From Mycobacterium sp. 050128 (GTDB taxonomy: Bacteria; Actinomycetota; Actinomycetes; Mycobacteriales; Mycobacteriaceae), in assembly GCF_036409155.1 (NCBI RefSeq), contig NZ_JAZGLW010000006.1, forward strand, positions 180,105-244,104: 64,000 bases of DNA, given 5' to 3'. Shown in pieces: positions 49,929 to 58,863 of the stretch. Numbering within the stretch: position 1 is the first letter of the stretch; each line of letters begins with the position of its first letter. The position numbers and the translations under genes are program-made. The notes below the pieces were generated by a model. The model saw only the letters and a program-made list of their open reading frames with translations, did no database searches and had not been told where the DNA came from.

Positions 49929-50615
49929 ATGAACACGCGCGTGCCGACCCTCGTCGCGTCAGTTCTGCCTGCGGACTTCTCGGATCTAGGACACGAAGTC
50001 CGGCAGTTGGAGAAGGCAGGGGTGGACCGAATTCAGTGGGACGTGATGGACGGCCGTTTCGTCCCAAATCTCACCTTTGGCCCTGACGTCATCGCCGCCA
50101 ATCGCGACCATGTGTCGATGGGTTTCGAGGCACATTTGATGGTGGAGGACCCCGACCCGATGTTGCACCGGTGGATCGAAGCGGGTTGTGAACTCGTCAT
50201 CGTTCACGCCGAGGCCACTCGGCACCTGCATCGAACTCTCGCGGCCATAGCCGACCTCGGTGCGCGCGCCGGCGTCGCTCTCAACCCCGCCACTCCACTG
50301 GAAGCGGTGACCAACGTGCTCGATCTCGTCGATCTCCTTCTGGTGATGACGGTGAACCCTGGATTCGGCGGACAGCGGTATCTGGCAACCATGGAAAGTA
50401 AGATCTCCGCCGCGCGTAGCGAGATCGACCGGCGCGGACTGGATATCGAATTGGAGGTCGACGGCGGTATCACCGCCGCGACCATAGGTGCGGCGGCACG
50501 AGCGGGGTCGGATGTCTTCTGCGCCGGCTCGGCGCTGTTAACCGGACAAGGCGACCTCGCCGACCGCGCGGAAGCCCTGCGCGCCGCTGCGGTGGCGGAA
50601 ATGGAGAAGCGATGA
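49929..50615 (+). CDS. rpe: Ribulose-phosphate 3-epimerase
   Basis: A 228-residue TIM-barrel enzyme interconverting xylulose- and ribulose-5-phosphate. It shows QWDVMDGRFVPNLTFGP, FEAHLMVEDPD, TVNPGFGGQRY and EVDGGI. AGGAGG precedes ATG. First gene of the rpe-tkt-PRK-cbbY/pyk operon; its stop overlaps tkt (ATGA). Confidence 0.96.
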   Translation: MNTRVPTLVASVLPADFSDLGHEVRQLEKAGVDRIQWDVMDGRFVPNLTFGPDVIAANRDHVSMGFEAHLMVEDPDPMLHRWIEAGCELVIVHAEATRHLHRTLAAIADLGARAGVALNPATPLEAVTNVLDLVDLLLVMTVNPGFGGQRYLATMESKISAARSEIDRRGLDIELEVDGGITAATIGAAARAGSDVFCAGSALLTGQGDLADRAEALRAAAVAEMEKR

Positions 50616-52645
50616 GCTTGGCGCAGAGCGCAGCTGGCAGCCTTGAGGCATTGACCGAGGAAGTTGACCGGTTGGCAGTCACGACACTGCGGTTCTTGGC
50701 TGCTGACGCGGTGCAGTCCGCGAACAGTGGCCATCCGGGACTGCCGCTTGGAGCCGCCCCGGCGGCGTGGGTGCTCTGGTCGCGGCACCTACGCCACGAC
50801 CCAGCAGATCCCCAGTGGCCTGATCGGGATCGGTTCGTTCTGTCTGCAGGTCACGGTTCGGCGCTGTTGTACGCCTTGTTGCACGTGTTCGGTTATGACC
50901 TGTCGCTCGCCGAGCTCGAGCAGTTCCGACAACTCGGCTCGCGTACACCTGGGCACCCGGAGTACGGGGTGACGCCGGGCGTCGAAACCACGACCGGACC
51001 GCTGGGACAGGGACTGGCGAACGCGGTGGGGATGGCTCTTGCCGAGAGGATGCTCGCGGCGCGCTGCAACACCGGTGAGCATCGTGTTGTCGACCACCGC
51101 ACCTGGGTGCTGGCCGGTGACGGTGATTTGATGGAGGGCATCAGCCACGAAGCCGCGTCGCTGGCCGGACGGCTTGGGCTTGGACGCTTGACCGTCATCT
51201 TCGACGACAACAACGTCACGATCGACGGTCCGGCCGACGTCAGTTGTGCCGATGACGCGATCGGCCGGTTCGCCGCATACGGGTGGCACACGCTGTCCGT
51301 GGACGACGGCAACGACGTCGCCAGCATTGATCGGGCGCTGGCCGAAGCTCGTGCCGTCGAGTCGGCTCCCACGTTCATCAAGGTGCGCACGACGATCGGG
51401 TACGGTGCGCCCGGGCTCGAGGGAACCTCGAAAGTGCATGGCAGTCCGCTGGGCGTTGAGACCATCGCCGCGATGCGCGACAACGCGGACTGGCCCGCGA
51501 CGGCGTTCTATGTTCCGGGCAACCTGCGCTCCGCGATGGCCGTCCTGGCAGCGGAAGGCGCTGCGGCGCGGACGGAATGGGTTCGCGCATACGCCAACTG
51601 GGCTGCCGATCACCCGCAGCTGGCCGTCGACTTCCCGCTTAATCGAGTGCCCTCCCCGCCCGGCACGGAAGTCCTTGCGCCGCTGATCGATGCGGCGCCG
51701 ACGGGCCGGCTTGCCACACGCCAGGCGTCGGGTGCCGCGCTGAATGCTCTCGCCCCCGAATACCCCGCCCTGGTTGGGGGTTCGGCGGACCTGGCAGCTT
51801 CCACCAACACAGCCATTCCCGGCGGGCAGGTGAGCGCCGGCGACTATGCCGGTCGCACAATCAATTTCGGCATCCGTGAGCATGCAATGGCGGCGGTCAT
51901 GAACGGCATGTCGGTACACGGCGGCCTACGGCCCTTCGGTAGCACATTTCTCGTCTTCTCCGATTACCTGCGGCCTGCGTTGCGGTTGTCCGCTCTTATG
52001 GAGCAGCCCGTCGTGTACGTCTTTACGCACGATTCAATCTACGTGGGGGAAGACGGCCCGACGCATCAGCCGATCGAGCAGATCGAATCAATGCGCCTGA
52101 TTCCCGGGCTGACTGTGCTGCGGCCCGCAGACGCTGCCGAAACCGCGTTGGCCTGGGACATCGCCCTACGGAACCTGTCGGGTCCCACGGCTCTCGTCTT
52201 GACCAGGCAGAACCTTCCAGCGCTCAGTGGTGATCTGTCGAGCGTTCGCGAGCGCGGATTCCGGGTAGTACGCGATGCCAAGAACGACCCTGCTGTCTTG
52301 ATCGCCGCCAGTGGGTCAGAAGTGTCGCTCGCCCTGGACGCGGCCGAGCTGCTGGCGGCTCGGGGTGTGGATGCCGCGGTCATCTCGGTTATGTGGCGAG
52401 AACGGTTGCAAATGGCGCTATCTGGTGATCCGTGCTTGTGGCAAGACGTCCCGGTGGTGTGGGCCGAAGCCGGGGTTGCAACCGGGTGGCGCGCGATCGC
52501 GCGTGACCGGGACGAGGTCGTGGGGTTGAGTCGGTTCGGCGAAAGCGGGCCAGGCCCGCAGGTGGCTGCTCATCTGGGCTTGACGCCGACTGCGATCGCC
52601 AATGCCGCCTTCACCGCCCTTGGTTATACGCCCAGTTGGGAGTGA
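50612..52645 (+). CDS. tkt: Transketolase (Calvin cycle)
   Basis: A 677-residue thiamine-diphosphate enzyme. It has NSGHPGLPLGAAPAAW, GPLGQGLANAVGMALAE, the cofactor motif GDGDLMEGISHEAASLAG..NN, and the pyrimidine domain (FGIREHAMAAVMNG, THDSIYVGEDGPTHQPIEQ). It moves two-carbon units in regeneration of RuBP. It follows rpe and is immediately followed by the second PRK gene. Confidence 0.97.
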   Translation: MSLAQSAAGSLEALTEEVDRLAVTTLRFLAADAVQSANSGHPGLPLGAAPAAWVLWSRHLRHDPADPQWPDRDRFVLSAGHGSALLYALLHVFGYDLSLAELEQFRQLGSRTPGHPEYGVTPGVETTTGPLGQGLANAVGMALAERMLAARCNTGEHRVVDHRTWVLAGDGDLMEGISHEAASLAGRLGLGRLTVIFDDNNVTIDGPADVSCADDAIGRFAAYGWHTLSVDDGNDVASIDRALAEARAVESAPTFIKVRTTIGYGAPGLEGTSKVHGSPLGVETIAAMRDNADWPATAFYVPGNLRSAMAVLAAEGAAARTEWVRAYANWAADHPQLAVDFPLNRVPSPPGTEVLAPLIDAAPTGRLATRQASGAALNALAPEYPALVGGSADLAASTNTAIPGGQVSAGDYAGRTINFGIREHAMAAVMNGMSVHGGLRPFGSTFLVFSDYLRPALRLSALMEQPVVYVFTHDSIYVGEDGPTHQPIEQIESMRLIPGLTVLRPADAAETALAWDIALRNLSGPTALVLTRQNLPALSGDLSSVRERGFRVVRDAKNDPAVLIAASGSEVSLALDAAELLAARGVDAAVISVMWRERLQMALSGDPCLWQDVPVVWAEAGVATGWRAIARDRDEVVGLSRFGESGPGPQVAAHLGLTPTAIANAAFTALGYTPSWE

Positions 52646-53596
52646 TTGGTTAGGTTGCCCGAGAAGAGCTTCCGGATAGGTCGCGCGTCTGGTGAACGTC
52701 ACCGACCCGTCATGTTGGCGGTCGCCGGTGACAGTGGGGCGGGCAAGACCACGGTCACCTCCGGTGTGGTAGAGGCTCTGGGGCGAGATCGGTGCGTTTC
52801 GATATCCACCGACGACTATCAACGATTCGATCGCGAGGAGCGGAGAGACAAGCCATTCACGTCGCTACATCCCGACTGCAGCTACGTCGCGATCCTCGAA
52901 CAGCATCTGCAATTGCTCGCCACGGGTCAACCGGTGCTAAAACCGGTTTACGAGCACTCGACCGGTCGCCGGATGCGCCCTGCGCTCGTCGAGCCCAATG
53001 ATTTCATCATCGTGCACGGTGTGCTGCCGTTGCACAGCAAGCTTGCGCGCGCCTGTTTCGATGTCGCGGTGTTCCTCGATACGCCGGAGGACGTACGACG
53101 TGACTGGAAGATGAAGCGCGACACCGCGCTGTGGGGATGCTGTCCGGATCAGGTGACCGCCGAAATCGAAGCCAGCCAAGCCGAATACGTACAATTCATC
53201 GAGCCGCAACGAGCACACGCCGACATCGTCGTTGGCTTCGCTCCGATCCCGTCGCGTGCGGATCCGCCGGAGACGCCGCTTTCGGTCGAGGTGTTGTTGC
53301 GCCCAACCATTCGTCAGCCCGACCTGACTGATATCTTGCGGCCCGACCTGACTCATACGGCTCATCTTCGACTTGGCCGCGATACCGATGGCAGACCCGT
53401 CGACAGCCTGCACATCCATGGGTATGCCACACCGGAAGAAAACGCGGCTGCTGAGAAGATCTTTTGGCACGCGCTGGGGGACCCGAGCACCGACGTGCCG
53501 GCCTGCCTTGGCCTGATCTCCCCAGGGGTCCGGAGCACCCCGTTGGCGATGACGCAGATACTCCTGCTACACCATGTGATTCATGGACCGCGATAG
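52646..53596 (+). CDS. prk: Phosphoribulokinase, class II type (second PRK)
   Basis: A ~316-residue kinase. The P-loop is AVAGDSGAGKTTVTSG; STDDYQRFDREER, TSLHPDCSYVAILEQHLQLL, LKPVYEHSTG and GVLPLHS follow the plant/cyanobacterial (class II) PRK order, unlike cbbP at 21313. It could also be a uridine-kinase-like enzyme, but the long match to class II motifs favours PRK. The start is probably TTG 52646, right after the tkt stop; TTG 52655 is also possible. Its 3' end overlaps the fused gene by 14 nt. Confidence 0.88.
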   Translation: MVRLPEKSFRIGRASGERHRPVMLAVAGDSGAGKTTVTSGVVEALGRDRCVSISTDDYQRFDREERRDKPFTSLHPDCSYVAILEQHLQLLATGQPVLKPVYEHSTGRRMRPALVEPNDFIIVHGVLPLHSKLARACFDVAVFLDTPEDVRRDWKMKRDTALWGCCPDQVTAEIEASQAEYVQFIEPQRAHADIVVGFAPIPSRADPPETPLSVEVLLRPTIRQPDLTDILRPDLTHTAHLRLGRDTDGRPVDSLHIHGYATPEENAAAEKIFWHALGDPSTDVPACLGLISPGVRSTPLAMTQILLLHHVIHGPR

Positions 53597-55793
53597 CGTC
53601 GCACGCGCCGAATCCTTGGCGGCGGTGATCTTCGATGTAGATGGCACCCTGTCCGACACGGAGCGCGACGGCCACCGGCCGGCATTCAATGAGGCGTTTG
53701 CAGTTCACGGACTTGAAATCAATTGGAGTGTTGAGGAATACGGACGGCTCCTGAAGATCACCGGTGGTCGGCGCCGTATCGCGGCTTCCCTGCGGGAGCA
53801 TGGCTTTGGCGAACTGGCCGATGACTTGGCTGCCGACATTCATCGGACTAAGACGGAGCTGTTTCGGGAGCGAGTCGTTTCCGGCGATTTGACGCCGCGC
53901 CCGGGACTAGTGGATCTGGTAGGAAGCCTAGCCCATGAGGGGATTCGGGTGGCCATCGCCACCACTGGGCGGAGGGCGTGGGTGGAACCGCTAGTAGGTC
54001 GGCTCCTTGGTAGCGACGTAGCGGAGACGATCGTGACTGGCGACGACGTTAGTCGGTTGAAGCCCGACCCCGAGGTTTATCAGATCGCGTTGCAAAGGCT
54101 CGGGATTCAGCCCGAAAATGGTTTAGCAGTAGAGGATTCGGAAATCGGGTTACGCGCTGCCACAGCCGCCGGGTTGGCGACCATCGTTGTCAGCAACAAC
54201 TACACGGCGAGCCAGGATTTCACCGGCGCGTCAATGGTGCGATCGGGCTTCGGCGGTCCCGATCCATTGAGGGGCAGCACATGCAGGCAGATCCATCGCG
54301 CGGTCCACGCATGCGCCGCGCAGGATGCGCTGCGGGCATCGGCGACACACGAAACAGGTGACAGTCGGTCGGCTATTCGTCGACGCGGGAAGATCGTCTG
54401 CACCCTTGGCCCTGCAACTCAGTCGGACGAGTTGATTTTGGCCCTGGTTGAGGCCGGAATGGACGTCGCCCGAATGAACTTCAGCCACGGCGACTACGCC
54501 GATCACAAAACCGCGTACGAGCGGGTGCGTGCCGCCTCGGACGCCACCGGGCGCGCCGTGGGTGTGCTCGCCGACCTGCAAGGCCCGAAGATCCGGCTCG
54601 GGCGCTTCGCCACGGGGTCCACCTACTGGGCCGACGGGGAAACGATCCGGATCACCGTCGAGGCCTGCGAAGGCACCCACGACCGGGTGTCGACCACCTA
54701 CAAGAGGTTGTCCACGGACGCCGTGGTCGGTGACCGGGTTCTGGTCGACGACGGCAAGGTCGGGTTAATCGTCGACGCCATCGATGGCGACGACGTGATC
54801 TGCACTGTCACCGAGGGTGGCCCCGTCAGCAACAACAAGGGCATGTCGTTGCCCGGGATGAACGTGTCCGCACCGGCCTTGTCGGAAAAGGACATCGACG
54901 ATCTCATCTTTGCCCTGGACCTGGGCGTCGACCTGGTCGCACTGTCTTTCGTGCGCTCGCCGGCGGATGTCGAGCTGGTTCACGAGGTGATGGATCGCGT
55001 CGGACGCCGGGTGCCGGTGATCGCCAAACTGGAAAAGCCCGAAGCGATCGACAATCTCGAGGCCGTCGTCCTGGCCTTCGACGCCATCATGGTGGCCCGC
55101 GGCGACCTGGGTGTGGAGCTGCCGCTGGAAGAGGTCCCCTTGGTGCAGAAGCGGGCCATTCAGATGGCCCGGGAGAACGCCAAGCCCGTCATCGTCGCCA
55201 CCCAGATGCTCGAGTCGATGATCGAAAGCTCGCGACCGACCCGGGCCGAGGCCTCCGACGTCGCCAACGCCGTGCTCGACGGCGCCGACGCGGTGATGTT
55301 GTCCGGCGAAACGTCGGTGGGGAAGTACCCGCTGGCCGCGGTCCGGACGATGGCGCGCATCGTGACCGCGGTCGAGGACAATTCCACCGCCGCCCCGCCG
55401 TTGACCCACGTGCCGCGCACCAAGCGCGGAGTGATCTCCTACGCCGCCCGCGATATCGGCGAGCGGCTCGACGCCAAGGCGCTGGTCGCCTTCACTCAGT
55501 CCGGTGACACCGTGAAGCGACTGGCGCGCCTGCACACCCCGCTGCCGCTGCTGGCGTTCACCGCCTGGCCCGAGGTGCGCAGCCAGCTGGCGCTGACATG
55601 GGGCACCGAGACGTTCATCGTCCCGATCATGGATTCCACCGACGAGATGATCCGGCAGGCCGACAAATCGCTGCTCGAGCTGGGCCGTTACAAGCGGGGT
55701 GACCTGGTGGTGATCGTCGCCGGCGCGCCACCTGGCACAGTAGGGTCGACCAACTTGATCCACGTCCACCGAATCGGGGAGGACGACCTCTAA
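53583..55793 (+). CDS. CbbY-type HAD phosphatase fused to pyruvate kinase
   Basis: A 736-residue two-enzyme protein. Residues ~10-230 are a complete CbbY, which destroys xylulose-1,5-bisphosphate, an inhibitor of RubisCO. It shows FDVDGTLSDTERDGH, IATTGRRAW, RLKPDPEVY and VEDSEIGLRAA. A ~35-residue linker follows. Residues ~267-736 are a full-length pyruvate kinase (RRRGKIVCTLGPATQ, GMDVARMNFSHG, MVARGDLGVELP, and the C-terminal TNLIHVHRIGEDDL). The PK half closely matches mycobacterial Pyk, and no independent start codon is evident at the junction. The PK half also looks more GC-rich than the CbbY half. Neither domain appears truncated. Last gene of the rpe operon. Confidence 0.93.
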   Translation: MDRDSVARAESLAAVIFDVDGTLSDTERDGHRPAFNEAFAVHGLEINWSVEEYGRLLKITGGRRRIAASLREHGFGELADDLAADIHRTKTELFRERVVSGDLTPRPGLVDLVGSLAHEGIRVAIATTGRRAWVEPLVGRLLGSDVAETIVTGDDVSRLKPDPEVYQIALQRLGIQPENGLAVEDSEIGLRAATAAGLATIVVSNNYTASQDFTGASMVRSGFGGPDPLRGSTCRQIHRAVHACAAQDALRASATHETGDSRSAIRRRGKIVCTLGPATQSDELILALVEAGMDVARMNFSHGDYADHKTAYERVRAASDATGRAVGVLADLQGPKIRLGRFATGSTYWADGETIRITVEACEGTHDRVSTTYKRLSTDAVVGDRVLVDDGKVGLIVDAIDGDDVICTVTEGGPVSNNKGMSLPGMNVSAPALSEKDIDDLIFALDLGVDLVALSFVRSPADVELVHEVMDRVGRRVPVIAKLEKPEAIDNLEAVVLAFDAIMVARGDLGVELPLEEVPLVQKRAIQMARENAKPVIVATQMLESMIESSRPTRAEASDVANAVLDGADAVMLSGETSVGKYPLAAVRTMARIVTAVEDNSTAAPPLTHVPRTKRGVISYAARDIGERLDAKALVAFTQSGDTVKRLARLHTPLPLLAFTAWPEVRSQLALTWGTETFIVPIMDSTDEMIRQADKSLLELGRYKRGDLVVIVAGAPPGTVGSTNLIHVHRIGEDDL

Positions 55794-56384
55794 CGCCCGA
55801 GGTTGTGCGACAACACCCGATGGCAGAGGCCTAGTTGGACGGCTAGGACGGCTATACCGTCGTCACGGAGGTAGAGGCGCATGGCCGCGACTGTGACGTC
55901 GGGCATCCGTCCCCTTAACTACGTTGGGTTTCTTCACCGATGTCGCCGATGCGATCGCATAGCACCACCCGGCCGTCGGTCAGGTGGTAGGTGAGGCCGA
56001 CGGCTGAACCAAAGAGATCCCGGGTAGCTGTCTCATGGATAATGTAGATTGTTCATGAAGCATGACGAAACACACTGGCGCACAGTCGGATTGGGCGTCT
56101 AAACCGTCACAGTGACGTATCGACTGCTTGCCAGGCCACTTGGGCCTTCGCAGCAAATCCGGGCTTTCTGGTTCGCTGTTGGTTCTTGTTGTCGTCGCGG
56201 GCGACGCGTGTATTTTCCCGCGGTACTGCCGCTCGCGGGCACGACCCCTGCGTGGAGATCCATCATGCGCGAACGATCTGGTCGGTAGGCGTCCCTCACC
56301 GGTTGACCATACGCAGATTATCGGTAATTCCGTTTTGCGGCATTACTGCTTTACGGCTAAGCAGCCCGTCCGGCACAATGAGCT
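55794..56384. other. Non-coding/remnant stretch at the end of the Calvin region (591 bp)
   Basis: No convincing intact gene. On the minus strand, ~56050-55918, one frame reads as part of a protein (around FGSAVGLTYHLTDG and VVLCDRIGDIGEE, ending at a stop), which looks like a gene remnant that I cannot identify. This marks the switch to the accessory region. Confidence 0.4.
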
Positions 56385-56720
56385 ATGGCATTTCATGGTT
56401 TCGTGGCGGTCCAGGGCCGCGGTGTGGTGGCCCTGCCGGCCGAGGTTCGTCGGCGTCTGCATCTCGATGAGGCGGGGGCACAAGTCGAGATCACCGAACG
56501 CGAGGACGGGGTTCTGGAGCTTCGGCCCGCGCTGCCGATCCCGGCTGATCAACGCTGGTTTTGGCAGGACCGCTGGCAGCAGCGGGAAAAGGAGGTCGAC
56601 GAGCACGTGGCGGCCGGACGGGTCACCGTTCACGATGACGGTGACGCCTTCCTGGACCATCTCGATCAGCTCGACGCCCAGGCCGACGAAGCGGCGGCCG
56701 ACGCCGAGCTCGAGTCGTGA
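56385..56720 (+). CDS. AbrB/MazE-like antitoxin
   Basis: A 111-residue protein. The N-terminal swapped-hairpin domain (VQGRGVVALPAEVRRRLHL) is of the AbrB/MazE type; the C-terminal half is acidic and helical and could cover a toxin. The next gene begins inside its stop (GTGA overlap). Antitoxin role is inferred from this pair. Confidence 0.75.
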   Translation: MAFHGFVAVQGRGVVALPAEVRRRLHLDEAGAQVEITEREDGVLELRPALPIPADQRWFWQDRWQQREKEVDEHVAAGRVTVHDDGDAFLDHLDQLDAQADEAAADAELES

Positions 56721-57028
56721 AGTTCGAGACCACACCGGCGTTCGATGCGGACTATCGCAAGCTCAAGGCCGAGCACCGAACAGCCTTCCGTGACGTGGTG
56801 AAGACGAAGTTCATTCCAGCCTGCGATGCCTACGCGGCAGATCCGGCGACCCCATGGCCGCGGTCACTGCGCGTCAAGTCCGTGCAAGCCGCGCCAGGTG
56901 TCCTGGAAATGACGTGGTCGTTCGCCAGTCCCGACGGGCGAGCCACTTTCGAAGTGGTTACCGTCGATGCCGAGTTGCGCTGCCGATGGCGTCGTGTCGG
57001 AGACCACGATGTCTTCAAATCCCCCTAA
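56717..57028 (+). CDS. RelE/ParE-like toxin
   Basis: A 103-residue protein resembling the RelE/ParE superfamily: N-terminal FDADYRKLKAEHRTAF helices, then strands (LEMTWSFASPDGRATFEV) and a C-terminal RWRRVGDHDVF block, typical of the toxin core. GTG 56717 overlaps the antitoxin stop by 4 nt. Target not shown. Confidence 0.7.
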   Translation: MKFETTPAFDADYRKLKAEHRTAFRDVVKTKFIPACDAYAADPATPWPRSLRVKSVQAAPGVLEMTWSFASPDGRATFEVVTVDAELRCRWRRVGDHDVFKSP

Positions 57029-57118
57029 GGCCGACTTGGGAGGGCATCGATCTTCACAGTTGGCCTTTTCCGGTCCGCCTTGGATCACTGTGACGGGGCG
57101 AACAAATTGGCCTTCAAG

Positions 57119-57562
57119 TCACGCCCTGCAGCTGTCTCTCAGGCCCAGCCACTCAGCATGGGCATTATCAGCCTCGCTGCTTACCCGTCGGGAGAACGCG
57201 GCTACCACTGTGCGCTGGTAGTCCAGATCCTCGAAGGCATTTAAGTCGTCCTTACGGCGCGCATACTCGGCTGCTGCTTTTAGCGCGGCTAGCAGCCGAA
57301 AGTGGTGGCACGCGATTTGGGAGGCGAGCACCGCGCGTTTACGCGCGGCCTCGATCAAATCGCCGCCGGGGCGCTCCTCAGCTTCGAGATTTTGTGGCTT
57401 GGCCCAACTGGGCGACAATCCCCTGAATCCGGTTGAAATCGACGAATCCACACTGACGTCGTCAGCTGACAGCGACTCGTCAATTCCGCTACAGACCGTA
57501 CCGGCGACCTCAAACGCAGACTCATTGGCACTGCCCGAGCCCCCATGCTGTTCGGTGGTCAT
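57119..57562 (-). CDS. Hypothetical protein
   Basis: A 147-residue protein that I do not recognise. First ~60 residues are low-complexity Ser/Glu-rich; residues 65-147 are predicted helical (EAARKRAVLASQIACHHFRLL, then EYARRKDDLNAFEDLDYQR). No signal or membrane segment. Stands alone on the minus strand next to the toxin pair. Confidence 0.5.
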   Translation of the reverse strand: MTTEQHGGSGSANESAFEVAGTVCSGIDESLSADDVSVDSSISTGFRGLSPSWAKPQNLEAEERPGGDLIEAARKRAVLASQIACHHFRLLAALKAAAEYARRKDDLNAFEDLDYQRTVVAAFSRRVSSEADNAHAEWLGLRDSCRA

Positions 57563-57668
57563 CGGTTGCTGGAACAGTTGTGATTAGAGCTCTTTGGCAG
57601 GATGCGATGCACCGCGGTCAACGCATGCCCACTCCACCCGGCAATGATCACGCACGGGCTATCAGTCT

Positions 57669-57908
57669 TCAAACTGACGTTGTTGGGCAATCATCGCCAT
57701 CCTGTCGATGTTTCGCTAGCGCGATAGCCAAGTCCTCAGCGGCTGCTGCACGGTCGCGCCGCCTGTGATCCATGACCGCTGGCCAATGCGCGAGTGCGCC
57801 TTTCACCGCTGCCGAGATCGGATCCAGCGGCTCGCCGTCATCGCTAGGCCATCTAGGGCTGTCAACGGGTGGATCCACTATCGCGCGCAATTCCTCTTCC
57901 GACGTCAT
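57669..57908 (-). CDS. Hypothetical small protein
   Basis: A ~79-residue protein of unknown function, from ATG 57908 (MTSEEELRAIVDPP). A GTG at 57935 would add nine residues. The second half is a charged helix (HRRRDRAAAAEDLAIALAKH). Coding is plausible but unproven. Confidence 0.4.
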   Translation of the reverse strand: MTSEEELRAIVDPPVDSPRWPSDDGEPLDPISAAVKGALAHWPAVMDHRRRDRAAAAEDLAIALAKHRQDGDDCPTTSV

Positions 57909-58262
57909 TACCCGCCTGCCTTTCTTACTGTTCACCTATTGCTTGATGTTGCTCATCTTGTTCAGTTACAAGATTTTGCAACGCTTTTCGTCAATTGTAG
58001 CTTCGGACGTCGACACATAAGGCGTCTCTGAACGTGCAGCTCTGCAGTCGACCACCTACGCACACCGGAGACGGGGCTTGGGCCTTCCACCCCAGAACTG
58101 TTGCCGATCGTGCCCGGGAGCCCCAGCGGCGCAAGCGATGCAATCGCCAAAGACGCTTGCCGGCATCCCTAGCCGCGAGGCGCCGGCCCAGGCTAAGGCA
58201 GCCGGCCACTCGGTAATGTCGAAATTCAATCTGCTTGTGTGCTGGGTGCTTTCGGCCTGATT
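57909..58262. other. Gene-free stretch (~350 bp)
   Basis: No supported gene or repeat. It is notably AT-richer around 57940-58010 than the surroundings. Confidence 0.4.
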
Positions 58263-58562
58263 TCAGGATGGCGGTACGGGATCATCTCGCACGATCTCTG
58301 AGATCGGCACACCGAGTGCCGCCGCTAGGTCGTACAAGCGCTCGAACAGTAAACTGCGGCGGCCTTTTTCAAGGTCAATCAGCAGCGACCGGTCGATGTC
58401 CGCGGAAAGAGCAAGCTCCTCCTGAGTCACTCCGCGCTCAAGACGGAGATCCCGAATGCGGCGCCCAACCGCCTCGCGGACCGCCGCCCAGGCTCTGGCA
58501 CGTTCAGGATCGTTTTGACTGGGTCGCGTGGGCACGCACACAGTTACGGCGCGCCGAGGCAT
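58263..58562 (-). CDS. XRE-family (Cro/C1) DNA-binding protein
   Basis: A 99-residue regulator. Helix-turn-helix at ~35-90 (GRRIRDLRLERGVTQEELAL, then DRSLLIDLEKGRRS). Typical of plasmid, phage or toxin-antitoxin repressors. Divergent from the RHH/Phd pair across 70 bp with an AT-rich palindrome. Confidence 0.85.
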   Translation of the reverse strand: MPRRAVTVCVPTRPSQNDPERARAWAAVREAVGRRIRDLRLERGVTQEELALSADIDRSLLIDLEKGRRSLLFERLYDLAAALGVPISEIVRDDPVPPS

Positions 58563-58588
58563 TACGTCTGCAGTACTAGTCCAACGTT

Positions 58589-58603
58589 TATAGTTCAGCT
58601 ATA
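58589..58603. promoter_or_regulatory. Palindromic operator between XRE and RHH genes
   Basis: TATAG-TTCAG-CTATA, sitting on an AT-rich -10-like sequence (CTATATAAA). Probable XRE operator controlling both directions. Confidence 0.45.
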
Positions 58604-58632
58604 TAAAACGCACTGTAAAGGCGGGTGGTCCT

Positions 58633-58857
58633 ATGGGTTCGTCGGGCGTTCGTCGCCGCACTGAATTCGTCGGCGTCTGGTTTCTGCCAGCGGAAAAAGC
58701 GGCCCTCGAGGTTGCCGCCCAGGCGCTCGGAATGAGCGTGGGTGCTCTGGTCAGGTCCAGTCTCCACGCAACGCACGCGATCGACATTGAAGGTCCACCC
58801 GAGAAGGGACGCGGCAACGCGCCACCGTCGCGCGTCCCTGCATCCCACCTGTTGTAG
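58633..58857 (+). CDS. Small ribbon-helix-helix-like protein
   Basis: A 74-residue protein. Residues ~10-45 (EFVGVWFLPAEKAALEVAAQ, then GMSVGALVRSSL) fit a ribbon-helix-helix DNA-binding fold, as in antitoxins or plasmid relaxosome accessory proteins. Just upstream of the Phd-like gene (6 bp). Confidence 0.55.
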   Translation: MGSSGVRRRTEFVGVWFLPAEKAALEVAAQALGMSVGALVRSSLHATHAIDIEGPPEKGRGNAPPSRVPASHLL

Positions 58858-58863
58858 CGGCTG

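Noticed and set aside
54765..55769. 334-codon minus-strand frame opposite pyruvate kinase
   Set aside because: Antisense shadow of a highly biased coding sequence.
55918..56050. Minus-strand coding-like remnant after pyruvate kinase
   Set aside because: It lacks a start and a recognisable family, so it was only mentioned in the gene-free entry rather than called as a gene.
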